From positions 1 to 64,000 of the forward strand of contig MVIG01000016.1 of assembly GCA_002086835.1 (NCBI GenBank): a stretch of 64,000 nucleotides of DNA, written 5' to 3'. Position 1 is the first letter of the stretch, and each line of letters starts with the position of its first letter. Under the pieces are notes generated by a model. That model saw only the letters and a program-made list of their open reading frames with translations, was not told where the DNA came from and ran no database searches. Positions 17,913-27,342 of the stretch are shown in pieces. Origin of the DNA: Mycolicibacterium porcinum. Lineage in GTDB: Bacteria; Actinomycetota; Actinomycetes; Mycobacteriales; Mycobacteriaceae. The translations under genes and the position numbers were made by a program.

Positions 17913-18632
17913 GTGACGATCGCCTACGACGAAGCCCTGCGAGACCGCATCGGGACGCATCTGGCGGGGCACGAGCGCCGCGCCGTGACCGACCCGACGA
18001 AGCGGCACGCGGCCGTCGCGGTGGTGCTGGTCGATTCCGAGCTCGGCGAGGACCGGGTGGACCCGGCTCCGGTCGACGAGTGGATCGGCGGGCGGCCGAT
18101 GCCGGAACCCGGGCTCGACGGCCGGATGGTCGACGTGTCAGGAGGCGCGGCTTTTCTGTTGTGCCGCAGGACTTCTCGACTCTCTTCTCACGCCGCGCAG
18201 TGGGCGCTGCCCGGTGGCCGGCTGGATCCAGGGGAAACGGCGGTCGAGGCCGCGCTGCGGGAGCTGGACGAGGAGGTCGGGGTCGGCCTGCCCGAATCTT
18301 CGGTGCTGGGCCTGCTCGACGACTATCCGACCCGCTCGGGATACGTCATCACCCCGGTGGTGATCTGGGGCGGCGGGCGGCTGGATCTGCGTCCGTCGCC
18401 CGACGAGGTGGTGGCGGCGTATCGGGTGGGGCTGCATCAACTGCAGCGGGAGGATTCGCCGCGGTTCATCACGATTCCGGAGAGCCCGCACCCGGTGGTG
18501 CAGATTCCGCTGGGCAACGACCTGATCCACGCACCGACCGGGGCGGTGCTGCTGCAGTTGCGGTGGCTGGCCCTGGAGGGACGCACCGATCCGGTCGACG
18601 AACTCGAACAGCCGGTCTTCGCCTGGAAGTGA
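17913..18632 (+). CDS. Nudix hydrolase, CoA-pyrophosphatase-like
   Basis: Nudix enzyme of 239 aa from GTG 17913. The Nudix box is complete: GGRLDPGETAVEAALRELDE followed by EVGV. A preceding segment (PTKRHAAVAVVLVDSE ... AAFLLCRRTSRLSSHAAQWALPGG) matches CoA-pyrophosphatase (NudL)-type proteins. It likely hydrolyses a nucleoside diphosphate linked to another group, perhaps CoA or a derivative. The stop is 3 bp before the stop of the convergent flavin reductase gene. Confidence 0.85.
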   Translation: MTIAYDEALRDRIGTHLAGHERRAVTDPTKRHAAVAVVLVDSELGEDRVDPAPVDEWIGGRPMPEPGLDGRMVDVSGGAAFLLCRRTSRLSSHAAQWALPGGRLDPGETAVEAALRELDEEVGVGLPESSVLGLLDDYPTRSGYVITPVVIWGGGRLDLRPSPDEVVAAYRVGLHQLQREDSPRFITIPESPHPVVQIPLGNDLIHAPTGAVLLQLRWLALEGRTDPVDELEQPVFAWK

Positions 18633-18635
18633 TCC

Positions 18636-19133
18636 TCAGGCGTCGTGGCCGGGTTCGATGTCGGCCACGTCGGTGAGGCTTACCCATGGTCGCGGCTCGG
18701 CGGGCGCTTGGCCGGCAATCGGATTCAACAGGTAGCCGACGTGGTCGCCGAGATCGAACCGGTCGAGGATGACGCCGACGAACCAGGCCGCTGCCGCGTC
18801 CAGGATCGGCGTTTCGGCGGGGCCGGCGTGCCAGCGGCATTCGGCGAACTTGTCGACCTTGTCCCCGGTCTGTCCGCCGAACCGGCGGGCCAGCTCCAGG
18901 TCGTCGCGGGCCAGCAGGTGCACACCCAGATGGGTCGCCGCCTCCGCGGCGGTGAAGGTGTGGTTCGCCTTCGAGATGCCGACCAGGAACCGGGGTGGGT
19001 CGATGCTGGCCTGGGTGGTGAATCCGACCAGGCAGCCCGCCGGACCGTCACCGGCCCGCGCGGTCACGACGAACATCGGGTAATCGAGCAGTCCGACGAG
19101 ATCGTCGAAACCGTCCCAGCTCTGCGTCACCAC
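18636..19133 (-). CDS. Flavin reductase-like protein
   Basis: Protein of about 165 aa with a flavin reductase (FMN-binding split barrel) domain: YPMFVVTARAGDGPAGCLVGFTTQ (broken across two strands) and PPRFLVGISKANHT. Such proteins supply reduced FMN/FAD to monooxygenases or bind flavin themselves. Start choice is uncertain: GTG 19133 is used, GTG 19130 and GTG 19148 are possible, and none has a strong ribosome site. It is divergent from the alcohol dehydrogenase gene. Confidence 0.75.
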   Translation of the reverse strand: MVTQSWDGFDDLVGLLDYPMFVVTARAGDGPAGCLVGFTTQASIDPPRFLVGISKANHTFTAAEAATHLGVHLLARDDLELARRFGGQTGDKVDKFAECRWHAGPAETPILDAAAAWFVGVILDRFDLGDHVGYLLNPIAGQAPAEPRPWVSLTDVADIEPGHDA

Positions 19134-19220
19134 ACCATTGTCGACCACGTGGCGCCGGTTTGGCGCCCGCCAGGCGGGGTAGCCCTTCACCTGCGACACC
19201 GCGAGCGATGGGAGAAGATC

Positions 19221-20402
19221 TTGAAAGCCGTTACCTGGCACGGTCGGCGGGACGTACGGGTCGACACCGTGCTCGACCCAGAGATCCACGAGCCCACTGA
19301 CGCGATCATCGAGGTGACCTCGACCAACATCTGCGGCTCCGACTTGCATCTCTACGAAGTGCTCGGCGCCTTTATGCATCCGGGCGACATCCTCGGTCAC
19401 GAACCGATGGGCATCGTTCGAGAGGTGGGTTCGGCTGTCGGCAATCTGACGGTGGGCGAGCGTGTGGTCATCCCGTTCCAGATCTCCTGTGGGCACTGCT
19501 TCATGTGCGATCAGCAGCTCTACACCCAGTGCGAGGAGACCCAGGTGCGGGGCCAGGGAATGGGCGCGGCACTGTTCGGCTACTCAGAGCTGTACGGCCG
19601 GGTGCCGGGTGGCCAGGCGCAGTACCTGCGAGTGCCGCAGGCGCACTTCACGCACATCAAAGTGCCTGAAGGGCCACCGGATTCGCGGTTCGTCTACCTC
19701 TCGGACGTGCTGCCCACCGCGTGGCAGGCCGTCGCCTACGCGGAGATTCCCGACGGGGGCTCGGTGACGGTCCTCGGGCTCGGGCCGATCGGCGACATGG
19801 CGGCTCGCATCGCACAACATCTCGGTTATCGCGTGATCGCAGTGGATCGGATCCCTGAGCGGCTGGCCCGCGCGGAAGAGCGTGGCCTCACGACCATCGA
19901 CCTGAGCTCTCTGGACGAATCGGTGGGCGACGCGGTGCGGTCCATGACCGACGGCCGCGGTACGGATTCGGTGATCGACGCCGTGGGTATGGAGGCGCAC
20001 GGCTCGCCGGCGGCCTCCGCCTTGCAGAAGATGACTGCACTGATGCCCGATGCCATTGCGAAACCGTTGATGCAGAAGGCGAGTCTGGACCGGCTCGATG
20101 CGTTCCTGACAGCGATCGACGTGGTGCGCCGCGGCGGCACCATCTCCTTGATCGGTGTCTACGGTGGCATGGCCGACCCGTTGCCGATGCTCACGCTGTT
20201 CGACAAGCAGGTCCAGCTGCGGATGGGTCAGGCCAACGTCAAGAAGTGGGTGGGCGACATCCTGCCGTTGCTCGGCGATGACGACCCCTTGGGCGTCGAC
20301 GATTTCGCCACTCACGTGCTGCCGCTTGAGCAAGCGCCGCACGGCTATGAGATTTTCCAGAAGAAGCAGGACGGCGCCGTCAAGGTCATGCTCAAGCCGT
20401 AG
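19221..20402 (+). CDS. Zinc-dependent alcohol/formaldehyde dehydrogenase-like
   Basis: Medium-chain zinc dehydrogenase of 393 aa, close to the glutathione-independent formaldehyde dehydrogenase branch. Catalytic zinc ligands are in NICGSD and GHEPMG. The structural zinc lobe is CGHCFMCDQQLYTQC. The NAD(P) motif is GLGPIG. TTG 19221 is chosen because GGAGAAG lies just upstream and it gives a standard N-terminus (LKAVTWHG). The stop is 5 bp before the stop of the convergent tetR gene. Confidence 0.87.
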   Translation: MKAVTWHGRRDVRVDTVLDPEIHEPTDAIIEVTSTNICGSDLHLYEVLGAFMHPGDILGHEPMGIVREVGSAVGNLTVGERVVIPFQISCGHCFMCDQQLYTQCEETQVRGQGMGAALFGYSELYGRVPGGQAQYLRVPQAHFTHIKVPEGPPDSRFVYLSDVLPTAWQAVAYAEIPDGGSVTVLGLGPIGDMAARIAQHLGYRVIAVDRIPERLARAEERGLTTIDLSSLDESVGDAVRSMTDGRGTDSVIDAVGMEAHGSPAASALQKMTALMPDAIAKPLMQKASLDRLDAFLTAIDVVRRGGTISLIGVYGGMADPLPMLTLFDKQVQLRMGQANVKKWVGDILPLLGDDDPLGVDDFATHVLPLEQAPHGYEIFQKKQDGAVKVMLKP

Positions 20403-20407
20403 GGGTC

Positions 20408-21142
20408 CTACGGGCTGCGGGTCCGACGCCCGCGCCGCACGGTGGCGATCGCGGGCGGCACGCCGCGGGGCGGCGTCGCAGGCGGTTTCAGCCGCTGGAA
20501 CGACTGCAGAATTCGCTCCCGATCACCGCCGAGCCCCACCAGCAGGTTGGTGATGTGCGGTGCCAGCACGCGGGCGACGCCCCCACCGTCGGGGCCGAAG
20601 ACGCCGATGATCTCGGCCAGGACGTAGCCGTGCATCACCGTCCAGATCTGGGCGGCGACGGCGACCGGATCGCCCTCGTCGATGGCGCCGATGTCCATGC
20701 AGCGCCGCACGAATGCCGGGATCTGGGCATACACCGAGTTGATCTCGGACAGCTCCGCCGGATTCCCGTCGACCGTGACGTCACGGCCGATCGGCAGTGT
20801 GATGGACGGCGAGGTGATTCCGAACATCAGCCGGTACCGCTGCGGGTAGGTGAGTGCGTATTCCCGGTAGGCCAGGCCCGAGGCGAGTAGGTCGGCCACC
20901 GGATCGTCGGTGTCCGGGCGCCGGCGCAGATGCTCACCGAAGCGGACGAAGGACTCGCGGACGAGTGCCTCGTAGAGCCCGGGCATGCCGTCGAAGTGGG
21001 TGTAGACCGCCATGGTGGAGGCGCCGATCCGCTTGGCCAGCATGCGCGCGCTCAATGCCTCGGGCCCGCTCTCCTCGAGGACCTGGAGGCCCTCCTCGAT
21101 CAGGCTTTCGCGAATTCCCATGGTGGCCATCGTTCTGGACAT
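20408..21142 (-). CDS. TetR-family repressor next to mmpL
   Basis: TetR regulator of 244 aa. The helix-turn-helix is in the first ~60 residues (ESLIEEGLQVLEESGPEALS, then MLAKRIGASTMAVYTHF), followed by a helical ligand domain and a basic tail. In-frame ATGs at 21142, 21130 and 21121 are possible starts. It is divergent from the mmpL gene, and the 38 bp between the two start codons hold a double palindrome. This strongly suggests it represses both itself and the transporter. Confidence 0.87.
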   Translation of the reverse strand: MSRTMATMGIRESLIEEGLQVLEESGPEALSARMLAKRIGASTMAVYTHFDGMPGLYEALVRESFVRFGEHLRRRPDTDDPVADLLASGLAYREYALTYPQRYRLMFGITSPSITLPIGRDVTVDGNPAELSEINSVYAQIPAFVRRCMDIGAIDEGDPVAVAAQIWTVMHGYVLAEIIGVFGPDGGGVARVLAPHITNLLVGLGGDRERILQSFQRLKPPATPPRGVPPAIATVRRGRRTRSP

Positions 21143-21146
21143 GCTG

Positions 21147-21184
21147 CCATAACAATGTTATACCTGCCAATAACATTGTTATGG
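21147..21184. promoter_or_regulatory. Double TetR operator between tetR and mmpL
   Basis: CCATAACAATGTTAT (21147-21161) and ATAACATTGTTATGG (21170-21184) are perfect 15-bp inverted copies with an 8-bp spacer. Each half contains its own 13-bp palindrome (ATAACA-A-TGTTAT and its complement) with centres 21 bp apart, two helical turns. The element starts 5 bp before the tetR ATG and overlaps the mmpL ATG at 21181. It is very AT-rich for this genome. Binding by the adjacent TetR is inferred. Confidence 0.85.
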
Positions 21185-23985
21185 ACGGGCGGGGAGCGAT
21201 GTTGGAGACCATTGCGCGAGCGGCGAGCAGATACGCACTCCTCGTCACCGCCGCCTGGCTGTTGCTGGCCGGCGTCGGCAACATCGCGGTGCCCCAGCTC
21301 GAAGACGTCGTGAAGGAGCAGTCCCGGGCGTTCTTCCCGACTGACTCCGGTGCCACCCGGGCCGCCCAGCGGATGGGGGACCTGTTCGGCGATTCCGACA
21401 GCAACAACATCGCCTACGTCGTCCTCGATGCCGAACGGACGCTGGGGGATTCCGATCACAACTACTACCGCGAGCTGGCCGACCGGCTGCGCAGCACCAC
21501 CCCGGGCGTCGAATCGGTGATGGACCTGTGGGACGACCCGGCCGCTGCGGCGGTCTTCGAAAGCCAGGACCACAAGGCGGCCTACCTGATGGCGCGGCTG
21601 TCCGGCCAGCTCGGCAGCAGTACCGCCACCGACGCCGTCGCCGCGCTGCGCGCAACCGTCGACGCGGTCGGCCCGCCGGAGGGCCTGCGCACCTACGTCA
21701 CCGGACCCGGGCCCAGCCTGGTCGATGAATTCGGGGCGCTGGACGCACAATTGGCGAGAATCACGGTGCTGACGGTCGGGATGATCGCCGCACTCCTGCT
21801 CTTCGTGTACCGGTCACCGATAGCCGCCGCGGTCCCGCTGGCCTCGGTGGGGCTGGCCCTGGCGGTCGCGCGTCCCGTGGTCGCGCTGCTGGGCCGGCAC
21901 GGCGTGATCGAGGTGTCGGTGTTCTCGGTGGCGTTGATGTCGGCGATGGTGTTGGGTGCCGGGACCGACTACGGCATCTTCCTGCTGGGCCGGTACCACG
22001 AGAACCGGCGCGCCGGCCTGGCGCCGCCGGACGCGCTGGCCGATGCCTACCGTCGGGTCGCACCGGTGATCGCCGGATCGTCCGCGACCATCGCCGCAGC
22101 GCTGTTCTGCCTGACCTTCGCCAAGGTGAACTTCCTGCGCAGCGCCGGGATACCCAGTGGGATAGGTGTTCTCGCCGCGATGCTGGGCGCCCTGACGCTG
22201 ACTCCGGCGTTGATCGGCCTGTTCAGCCGGCGCGGCCGGGTGGAGCCGAGGGCAGCGCGGATCAACCGCCGGTGGCGCAAGATCGGCACCGCCGTCGCCC
22301 GGTGGCCGGGGCCGATCCTGGTGGTCGCCACGGGCGCACTGATCGTCTGCACGCTGCCGCTGCTCGGCGCCAAGGTCAGCTTCGCCGAGCTGTCCGCGCA
22401 ACCGGCAGGCACCGACTCCAGCCGCGGATACCAGGCAGTTCACGGCCGCTTCCCGGACAATCGCCTGTTGCCCGAGATCGTTTCGATCCAGGCCGACCGC
22501 GACCTGCGCACCCCGGCTGGACTGATCACCATCGAGCGGGTGACCAGGAAGGTCCTCGAGGTGCGCGGGGTCCGGACGGTGCAATCGGCCAGCCGTCCCG
22601 CAGGCGCCCCGGTGCGCCAGGGCACACTGACCTACCAGGCCGGTCAGATCGGTGAACAACTCGACGGCACAGCACAATCCGCACTCAGCGGGATGAACTC
22701 GGTGGACACCGTCACAGCCACCATCGGACAACTCGATACCGCCCTGAACGGCATGCAACGCGGGTTGACCGGTGCCGTGGACGGCCTGCACCGGGTCGGG
22801 GCCGGCTCACAGGACATCGGCACAGGCATGACGGGGCTGCAGGGCAACCTGCAGGAGGTCTCCGGATATGCCGATCCGCTACGCCAATTCGTCGCCGGCA
22901 ACCCCGACTGCGCGGCCAACCCGATCTGCGCGGCAGTACAGAAAATCGTGAAGCCCCTCGACGACGCGGTGAGCGCGACCGGAACCCTGGCCGGCGGTGC
23001 GGGTGCACTCCGAGACGGCGCCTCCAGCGCCACCAATTCACTCGACGGCGCGGCCAGGGGCGTGGCGACCATGCGCGCGGCGCTGGCCCAACTGCGGGGC
23101 CTCACCGCCACCTTGCGCTCCAGCCTGAGCGGGGTGGCGCCGCAGATGCAGCAGATGACCGGATATCTGTCTCAGCTCAGCATTGATTTCGACGGCAGCT
23201 CCGAGGGCGGGTTCTACCTGCCGCCAAGGACTTTCGACGATCCGCAGTACCGGCGGGTGATGGACATGATGTTCTCTCCGGACGGCCACGCCACCCGGCT
23301 GCTGGTTTACGGCGACGGCGAGTCCTGGGGTCGGGACGGTGCCGACCGGTCGACCGAGATTCGCATCGCCGCCGCTGAAGCGCTCAAGGACACCCCGCTG
23401 GCGGCCGGCGGCGTCGTCGACCTCACCGGGGTGGGCACTGCCACCGCGGAACTGATCACCTATGTGGAACACGACTTCGCCCTGCTGGTGATCGCCACGC
23501 TGGTGCTCATCTTCGTGATCGTTGCCGGCATGCTGCGCAGCCCGGTCGCCGGGGTCGTCGTGCTGGCCACCGTCACGATCTCGTATGCATCGGCACTCGG
23601 GGCCAGCGTCGCGATCTGGCAGTACCTGGTCGGCCAACCGTTGCACTGGGCGGTTCCGGCACTGGCGTTCATCGCGTTGGTCGCCGTCGGCGCCGATTAC
23701 AACCTGCTGCTGGCGATGCGCTTGCGGGACGAGGCCGCCGCCGGGGTGCGGACCGCGACGATCCGCGCCTTCGCCGGGACCGGCAGCGTCGTGACCATCG
23801 CGGGGATCGTGTTCGGACTGACCATGTTCGCGATGCTGGGAGCGACCGTGGTGACCATCGCGCAGGTGGGGTCCACGATCGGCATCGGATTGCTGATCGA
23901 CACCCTCGTGGTCCGGACTTTTGTGGTGCCGCCGATCGCCGTCCTGTTCGGCCGCTGGTTCTGGTGGCCGCGGCTGCGGGCTTGA
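21181..23985 (+). CDS. MmpL-type RND transporter
   Basis: Inner-membrane RND-superfamily exporter of 934 aa, with about 12 transmembrane helices in two sets and two large extracytoplasmic domains. The second domain (about 490-640) is a long Gln/Ala/Leu-rich helical insertion typical of mycobacterial MmpL proteins. Proton-relay type Asp/Tyr pairs are in AGTDYGIF and VGADYN. MmpL proteins export lipids, siderophores or drugs. No mmpS partner lies beside it. ATG 21181 overlaps the operator; ATG 21199 is an alternative. Control by the divergent TetR is likely. Confidence 0.88.
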   Translation: MDGRGAMLETIARAASRYALLVTAAWLLLAGVGNIAVPQLEDVVKEQSRAFFPTDSGATRAAQRMGDLFGDSDSNNIAYVVLDAERTLGDSDHNYYRELADRLRSTTPGVESVMDLWDDPAAAAVFESQDHKAAYLMARLSGQLGSSTATDAVAALRATVDAVGPPEGLRTYVTGPGPSLVDEFGALDAQLARITVLTVGMIAALLLFVYRSPIAAAVPLASVGLALAVARPVVALLGRHGVIEVSVFSVALMSAMVLGAGTDYGIFLLGRYHENRRAGLAPPDALADAYRRVAPVIAGSSATIAAALFCLTFAKVNFLRSAGIPSGIGVLAAMLGALTLTPALIGLFSRRGRVEPRAARINRRWRKIGTAVARWPGPILVVATGALIVCTLPLLGAKVSFAELSAQPAGTDSSRGYQAVHGRFPDNRLLPEIVSIQADRDLRTPAGLITIERVTRKVLEVRGVRTVQSASRPAGAPVRQGTLTYQAGQIGEQLDGTAQSALSGMNSVDTVTATIGQLDTALNGMQRGLTGAVDGLHRVGAGSQDIGTGMTGLQGNLQEVSGYADPLRQFVAGNPDCAANPICAAVQKIVKPLDDAVSATGTLAGGAGALRDGASSATNSLDGAARGVATMRAALAQLRGLTATLRSSLSGVAPQMQQMTGYLSQLSIDFDGSSEGGFYLPPRTFDDPQYRRVMDMMFSPDGHATRLLVYGDGESWGRDGADRSTEIRIAAAEALKDTPLAAGGVVDLTGVGTATAELITYVEHDFALLVIATLVLIFVIVAGMLRSPVAGVVVLATVTISYASALGASVAIWQYLVGQPLHWAVPALAFIALVAVGADYNLLLAMRLRDEAAAGVRTATIRAFAGTGSVVTIAGIVFGLTMFAMLGATVVTIAQVGSTIGIGLLIDTLVVRTFVVPPIAVLFGRWFWWPRLRA

Positions 23986-24050
23986 GATCGGCGAAGTCCG
24001 GGTACATCGACTGGGTCTGGGGAAGGGGGACGACCGACCGGAGAGGATCC

Positions 24051-25052
24051 ATGACAGCACCACGACTGCGGCCTGACCAGCGTGATGCCGCCGAAACCCA
24101 GCGCCTCGTAGGCGCGGTGACCTCGGCGTTCGCCGCCCGGGTGGTCGGCCAGGAGCATCTGCGCGAATCGATGCTGGTGGCATTGCTCGCGGGCGGGCAC
24201 CTGCTCTTGGAGAGCGTCCCAGGACTGGCGAAGACCACCGCGGCCAGGGTGGTGGCCGAGTCCATCGACGGCAGCTTCCGGCGAATCCAGTGCACGCCCG
24301 ACCTGTTGCCGAGCGACATCATCGGGACCCAGATCTACGAGGCGGCGACCAATTCGTTCGCCACACAATTGGGCCCGGTACACGCCAACATCGTGCTGCT
24401 CGACGAGATCAACCGCTCCAGCGCCAAGACCCAGAGCGCGATGCTGGAGGCCATGGAGGAACGCCAGACCACGATCGCCGGCGTCGAATATCCCATCCCC
24501 GAGCCGTTTCTCGTCATCGCCACCCAGAACCCTGTCGATCAGGAAGGCACCTATCCGCTGTCGGAGGCACAGACCGACAGGTTCATGCTCAAGGAGATCG
24601 TGGGCTATCCCTCGATCGAGGACGAGGTCGAGATCGCCGCCAGGATGGATGCCGGTCTCTATGACCGGGGCCACCGGGCCGCGCCGGTCGTCACCATCGA
24701 CGACGTACGCCGGGCCCAGGACATCGTCGCCTCGGTGTACCTGGACCGGGCATTGGTCGAGTACGCCGGCCGATTGGTCGCCGTCACCCGCGAGCCCGGG
24801 CAGTACCTGCCGGCGAATCTGGCGAGGGTGATCGAGTACGGGGCCAGCCCGCGCGCGACCCTGGCGTTCTGTCGGGCGGGGCGCGCCCTGGCGGTACTGC
24901 GCGGCCGCGACCACGTGGTGCCCGATGACATCGCCCGGCTGGCCCACCGCGTGCTGCGGCACCGGCTGATCCTCGGCTTCGAAGCCGCCACTGCCCGGAT
25001 CACACCCGACGTCGTCGTCGATGCGGTGCTCCGCGCGGTGCAGGTCCCGTGA
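24051..25052 (+). CDS. MoxR-family AAA+ ATPase
   Basis: MoxR ATPase of 333 aa that acts as a chaperone for maturation of partner VWA-domain proteins. It has the P-loop variant SVPGLAKTT, Walker B as VLLDEINRSS, the sensor region ATQNPVDQEGTYPLSEAQTD, and the MoxR C-terminal lid with the arginine-finger region. It is the first gene of a six-gene run, and its 3' end is 7 bp from the DUF58 gene. GAGAGG precedes the ATG at 24051. Confidence 0.9.
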   Translation: MTAPRLRPDQRDAAETQRLVGAVTSAFAARVVGQEHLRESMLVALLAGGHLLLESVPGLAKTTAARVVAESIDGSFRRIQCTPDLLPSDIIGTQIYEAATNSFATQLGPVHANIVLLDEINRSSAKTQSAMLEAMEERQTTIAGVEYPIPEPFLVIATQNPVDQEGTYPLSEAQTDRFMLKEIVGYPSIEDEVEIAARMDAGLYDRGHRAAPVVTIDDVRRAQDIVASVYLDRALVEYAGRLVAVTREPGQYLPANLARVIEYGASPRATLAFCRAGRALAVLRGRDHVVPDDIARLAHRVLRHRLILGFEAATARITPDVVVDAVLRAVQVP

Positions 25053-25059
25053 GTGCGCG

Positions 25060-25926
25060 ATGGGCAGATACCTGGACTCCGCCAAGGCACACGCCGGCCG
25101 GGACATCGGCGGGCTGCTCGAAGGTGGCCGCTACGCGTTGGTACACACGCGCAGCCTGGAATTCGACGAGCTACGTCCCTACGTGCCCGGTGACGACGTC
25201 CGCGACATCGACTGGAGGGCCACCGCACGGTCCGGGCACACCCTGATCAAACGGTTCGTCTCCGAAAAGCACCACAAAATCCTGGTGGTCGCCGACGCCG
25301 GACGCAACAGCGGCGCGCTGGCTCCGTCGGGCGAGCTGAAAAGGACCGTGGCCCTGCATCTCATCGGTGCGATCGGGTTGATGACGCTGCCGCGATCCGA
25401 CGAGATCGCCATGGTGCTCGGCGACCGTCGCGGCAATGTGGACATCCGGTTGCGCCGCGGCGAGACCCACATCGAGAGCATGCTGCACCGGTTCGACCAT
25501 CACGCGACAGACCGTCCCGGCCCGAGCGACATCCTGGTTCAGCTCGAGTGGGTGGCCCGCCACTACCGGCACCGGTTGTTGATCTTCGTCGTTTCCGACG
25601 AGCCGGAGGTCAGTGACCGGTTGGCCGAGGTGCTGGGCTCCTTGACGGCCCGCCACGATGTGCTGTGGCCCTTGCTCAGCGACATGCCTGCGGTGAGCGC
25701 CAACCGGGACACCGGCCGAAGCTACGAGGTCGCTGACGGCCGGCCCATTCTCACCGGCCTGGACCAGCATGTCGTCGAGGCCTACCGACGGGCGGAAACG
25801 CAACGGCGCGAGCAGCTTTCCGAGTTCCTGACCCTCCAGCGGGTACCGCACGCCCGGGTCACCGGGAGTGTGCGGATCAGGGCGGCACTGACCGCGATGA
25901 CCGGGGTGTACGCCCGTGCCGGATGA
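25060..25926 (+). CDS. DUF58-family protein of MoxR operon
   Basis: DUF58 protein of 288 aa, a family almost always found with moxR and VWA genes. The signature RPYVPGDDVRDIDWRATARSG region appears at about 41-61, followed by a degenerate VWA-like domain (HKILVVADAGRNSG). No signal peptide or transmembrane helix is visible here. It likely partners the MoxR ATPase in assembling a cell-envelope or metal-dependent complex. It overlaps the next gene by 11 bp. Confidence 0.87.
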   Translation: MGRYLDSAKAHAGRDIGGLLEGGRYALVHTRSLEFDELRPYVPGDDVRDIDWRATARSGHTLIKRFVSEKHHKILVVADAGRNSGALAPSGELKRTVALHLIGAIGLMTLPRSDEIAMVLGDRRGNVDIRLRRGETHIESMLHRFDHHATDRPGPSDILVQLEWVARHYRHRLLIFVVSDEPEVSDRLAEVLGSLTARHDVLWPLLSDMPAVSANRDTGRSYEVADGRPILTGLDQHVVEAYRRAETQRREQLSEFLTLQRVPHARVTGSVRIRAALTAMTGVYARAG

Positions 25927-26389
25927 CCTGTTGCAGCATGTGATCGGTCCGACGCCGTACTCGCCGGTGTGGCTGTGGGTCGCGGTCGGCCTGACCCTGC
26001 TGCTGGGCGGGTGGTACGCGGGCGTGTTCGTGTTGACGTCGAGGCGGCGGTCGGTGCGGGAGCTACCCGTCCTCGGTGCCGCGCGGGCCGAACTGCTGCG
26101 CCGGCGCTCGGCCCGCGCGGTCCGCAACATCGGAAAGCGTTATCGGGCGGGCGATCTCACCGCAGCCGGCGCCGGTGCCGCCGTGAGCGGCGAACTACGC
26201 GCATTCCTGCATGCCGCGACGGGGGTGCGGGCACAGTACATGCAGGTCGACGCCGTCGCCGAAAGCGCCGCCGCACCAGCCGCGCCGCTCCTGGCCGAAC
26301 TCACCGACATCCAGTTCAACCACCGCTCGACGCTCGATGCCGGTACGGCCGCCGCCACCGCTGAGGAGTTGATCCGCGGATGGACCTGA
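25916..26389 (+). CDS. Small membrane protein of MoxR operon
   Basis: Protein of 157 aa starting at GTG 25916 inside the end of the DUF58 gene. One transmembrane helix lies at about 17-40 (PVWLWVAVGLTLLLGGWYAG). A cytoplasmic helical region then has AIR-type basic residues and a final EELIRGWT. It resembles DUF4381-type components of MoxR/VWA operons in size and layout, but this is inference from context. It overlaps the next gene by 10 bp. Confidence 0.78.
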   Translation: MPDDLLQHVIGPTPYSPVWLWVAVGLTLLLGGWYAGVFVLTSRRRSVRELPVLGAARAELLRRRSARAVRNIGKRYRAGDLTAAGAGAAVSGELRAFLHAATGVRAQYMQVDAVAESAAAPAAPLLAELTDIQFNHRSTLDAGTAAATAEELIRGWT

Positions 26390-27342
26390 TCTGGTGGGGG
26401 GTGGCGATCGCCGGTTGCCTCGCACTTGCCGGGTGCGTGGCCCTGGCCCTGCTCCCGAAGCAGTCGGTCGGCAAGGACGAATTCATGCCATTGGCCAACA
26501 CCCGGCGGCTCACCCGACTGCCCGAGTACGTACGCGCCGCGCGCCGGCGAACGGTATCGGCTGTCGTCGCGATGGTGATGCTGACCGTCGCTTTCGCGGC
26601 CTCGGCGGTGATCGCGGCACGGCCCTCCGGTTTGCCGTCGTGGAGCCGGGCCAGCCAGGTCGCGACCCCGGAGGACATCATGGTCTGTGTCGGTGGTCCG
26701 TTGACCGACCCCGCGGTCGGCACCACACTGCGGTACTTCGCCGATCGGGCCGCTTCCCTCGGGACCGAACGCATCGGCCTGACCTCGGCCAACCGCAGGG
26801 TCATCCCGCTCACCCGTGACTACCAGTACGCGGCAGCCCAATTCGCCGCATTCGGCAGGCAGGAAAGTCCGCGGCCGTTCGTCGCGCCGGTGGCCTATGT
26901 CGATTACGCCGCCAGCGTCGAGGACGTGCTGGCCATGTGTCTGACCGGGTTCCCGTCCTTTTCGGAACCGTCCGCACAGCGACGGTCGATGATCTACGTG
27001 GGCCCCGAATCTCTGCCTCGCCCCGGCGAAGTGGCGCCGCTGTTCAGTACGGAACGGGTCCACGACCTGGCGGTGACGTCAGGTGTTCAGGTCAACGCGA
27101 TCACTTCCGGGTCCGGAGACGGAGCCGCGGGCGAGCTGGCCCGCGGCACGGGTGGCCGGTGGTTCTCCGCTTCGGCCGATGTGGCCGCGCATCTGACCGA
27201 GATCCGCGATCATCCGCCGCAGGCGGGTTCAACCGGCGAATCCGGGCATGTCCGATCTGCCGAAACCCCGGGGATTCCGGTGCTGCTCGCGCTGCTGACG
27301 ATGGCAGTGCTGTGGTGGTGGCCGGTGGTGATGCGGCGATGA
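26380..27342 (+). CDS. Membrane protein of MoxR operon
   Basis: Hypothetical protein of 320 aa. It has predicted helices near 3-27, 62-84 and 297-316, with a large domain of about 210 residues between the second and third that is likely outside the cytoplasm. I do not recognise this domain. The gene overlaps the previous one by 10 bp and shares an ATGA with the following VWA gene, so all are translationally coupled. Confidence 0.75.
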   Translation: MDLIWWGVAIAGCLALAGCVALALLPKQSVGKDEFMPLANTRRLTRLPEYVRAARRRTVSAVVAMVMLTVAFAASAVIAARPSGLPSWSRASQVATPEDIMVCVGGPLTDPAVGTTLRYFADRAASLGTERIGLTSANRRVIPLTRDYQYAAAQFAAFGRQESPRPFVAPVAYVDYAASVEDVLAMCLTGFPSFSEPSAQRRSMIYVGPESLPRPGEVAPLFSTERVHDLAVTSGVQVNAITSGSGDGAAGELARGTGGRWFSASADVAAHLTEIRDHPPQAGSTGESGHVRSAETPGIPVLLALLTMAVLWWWPVVMRR

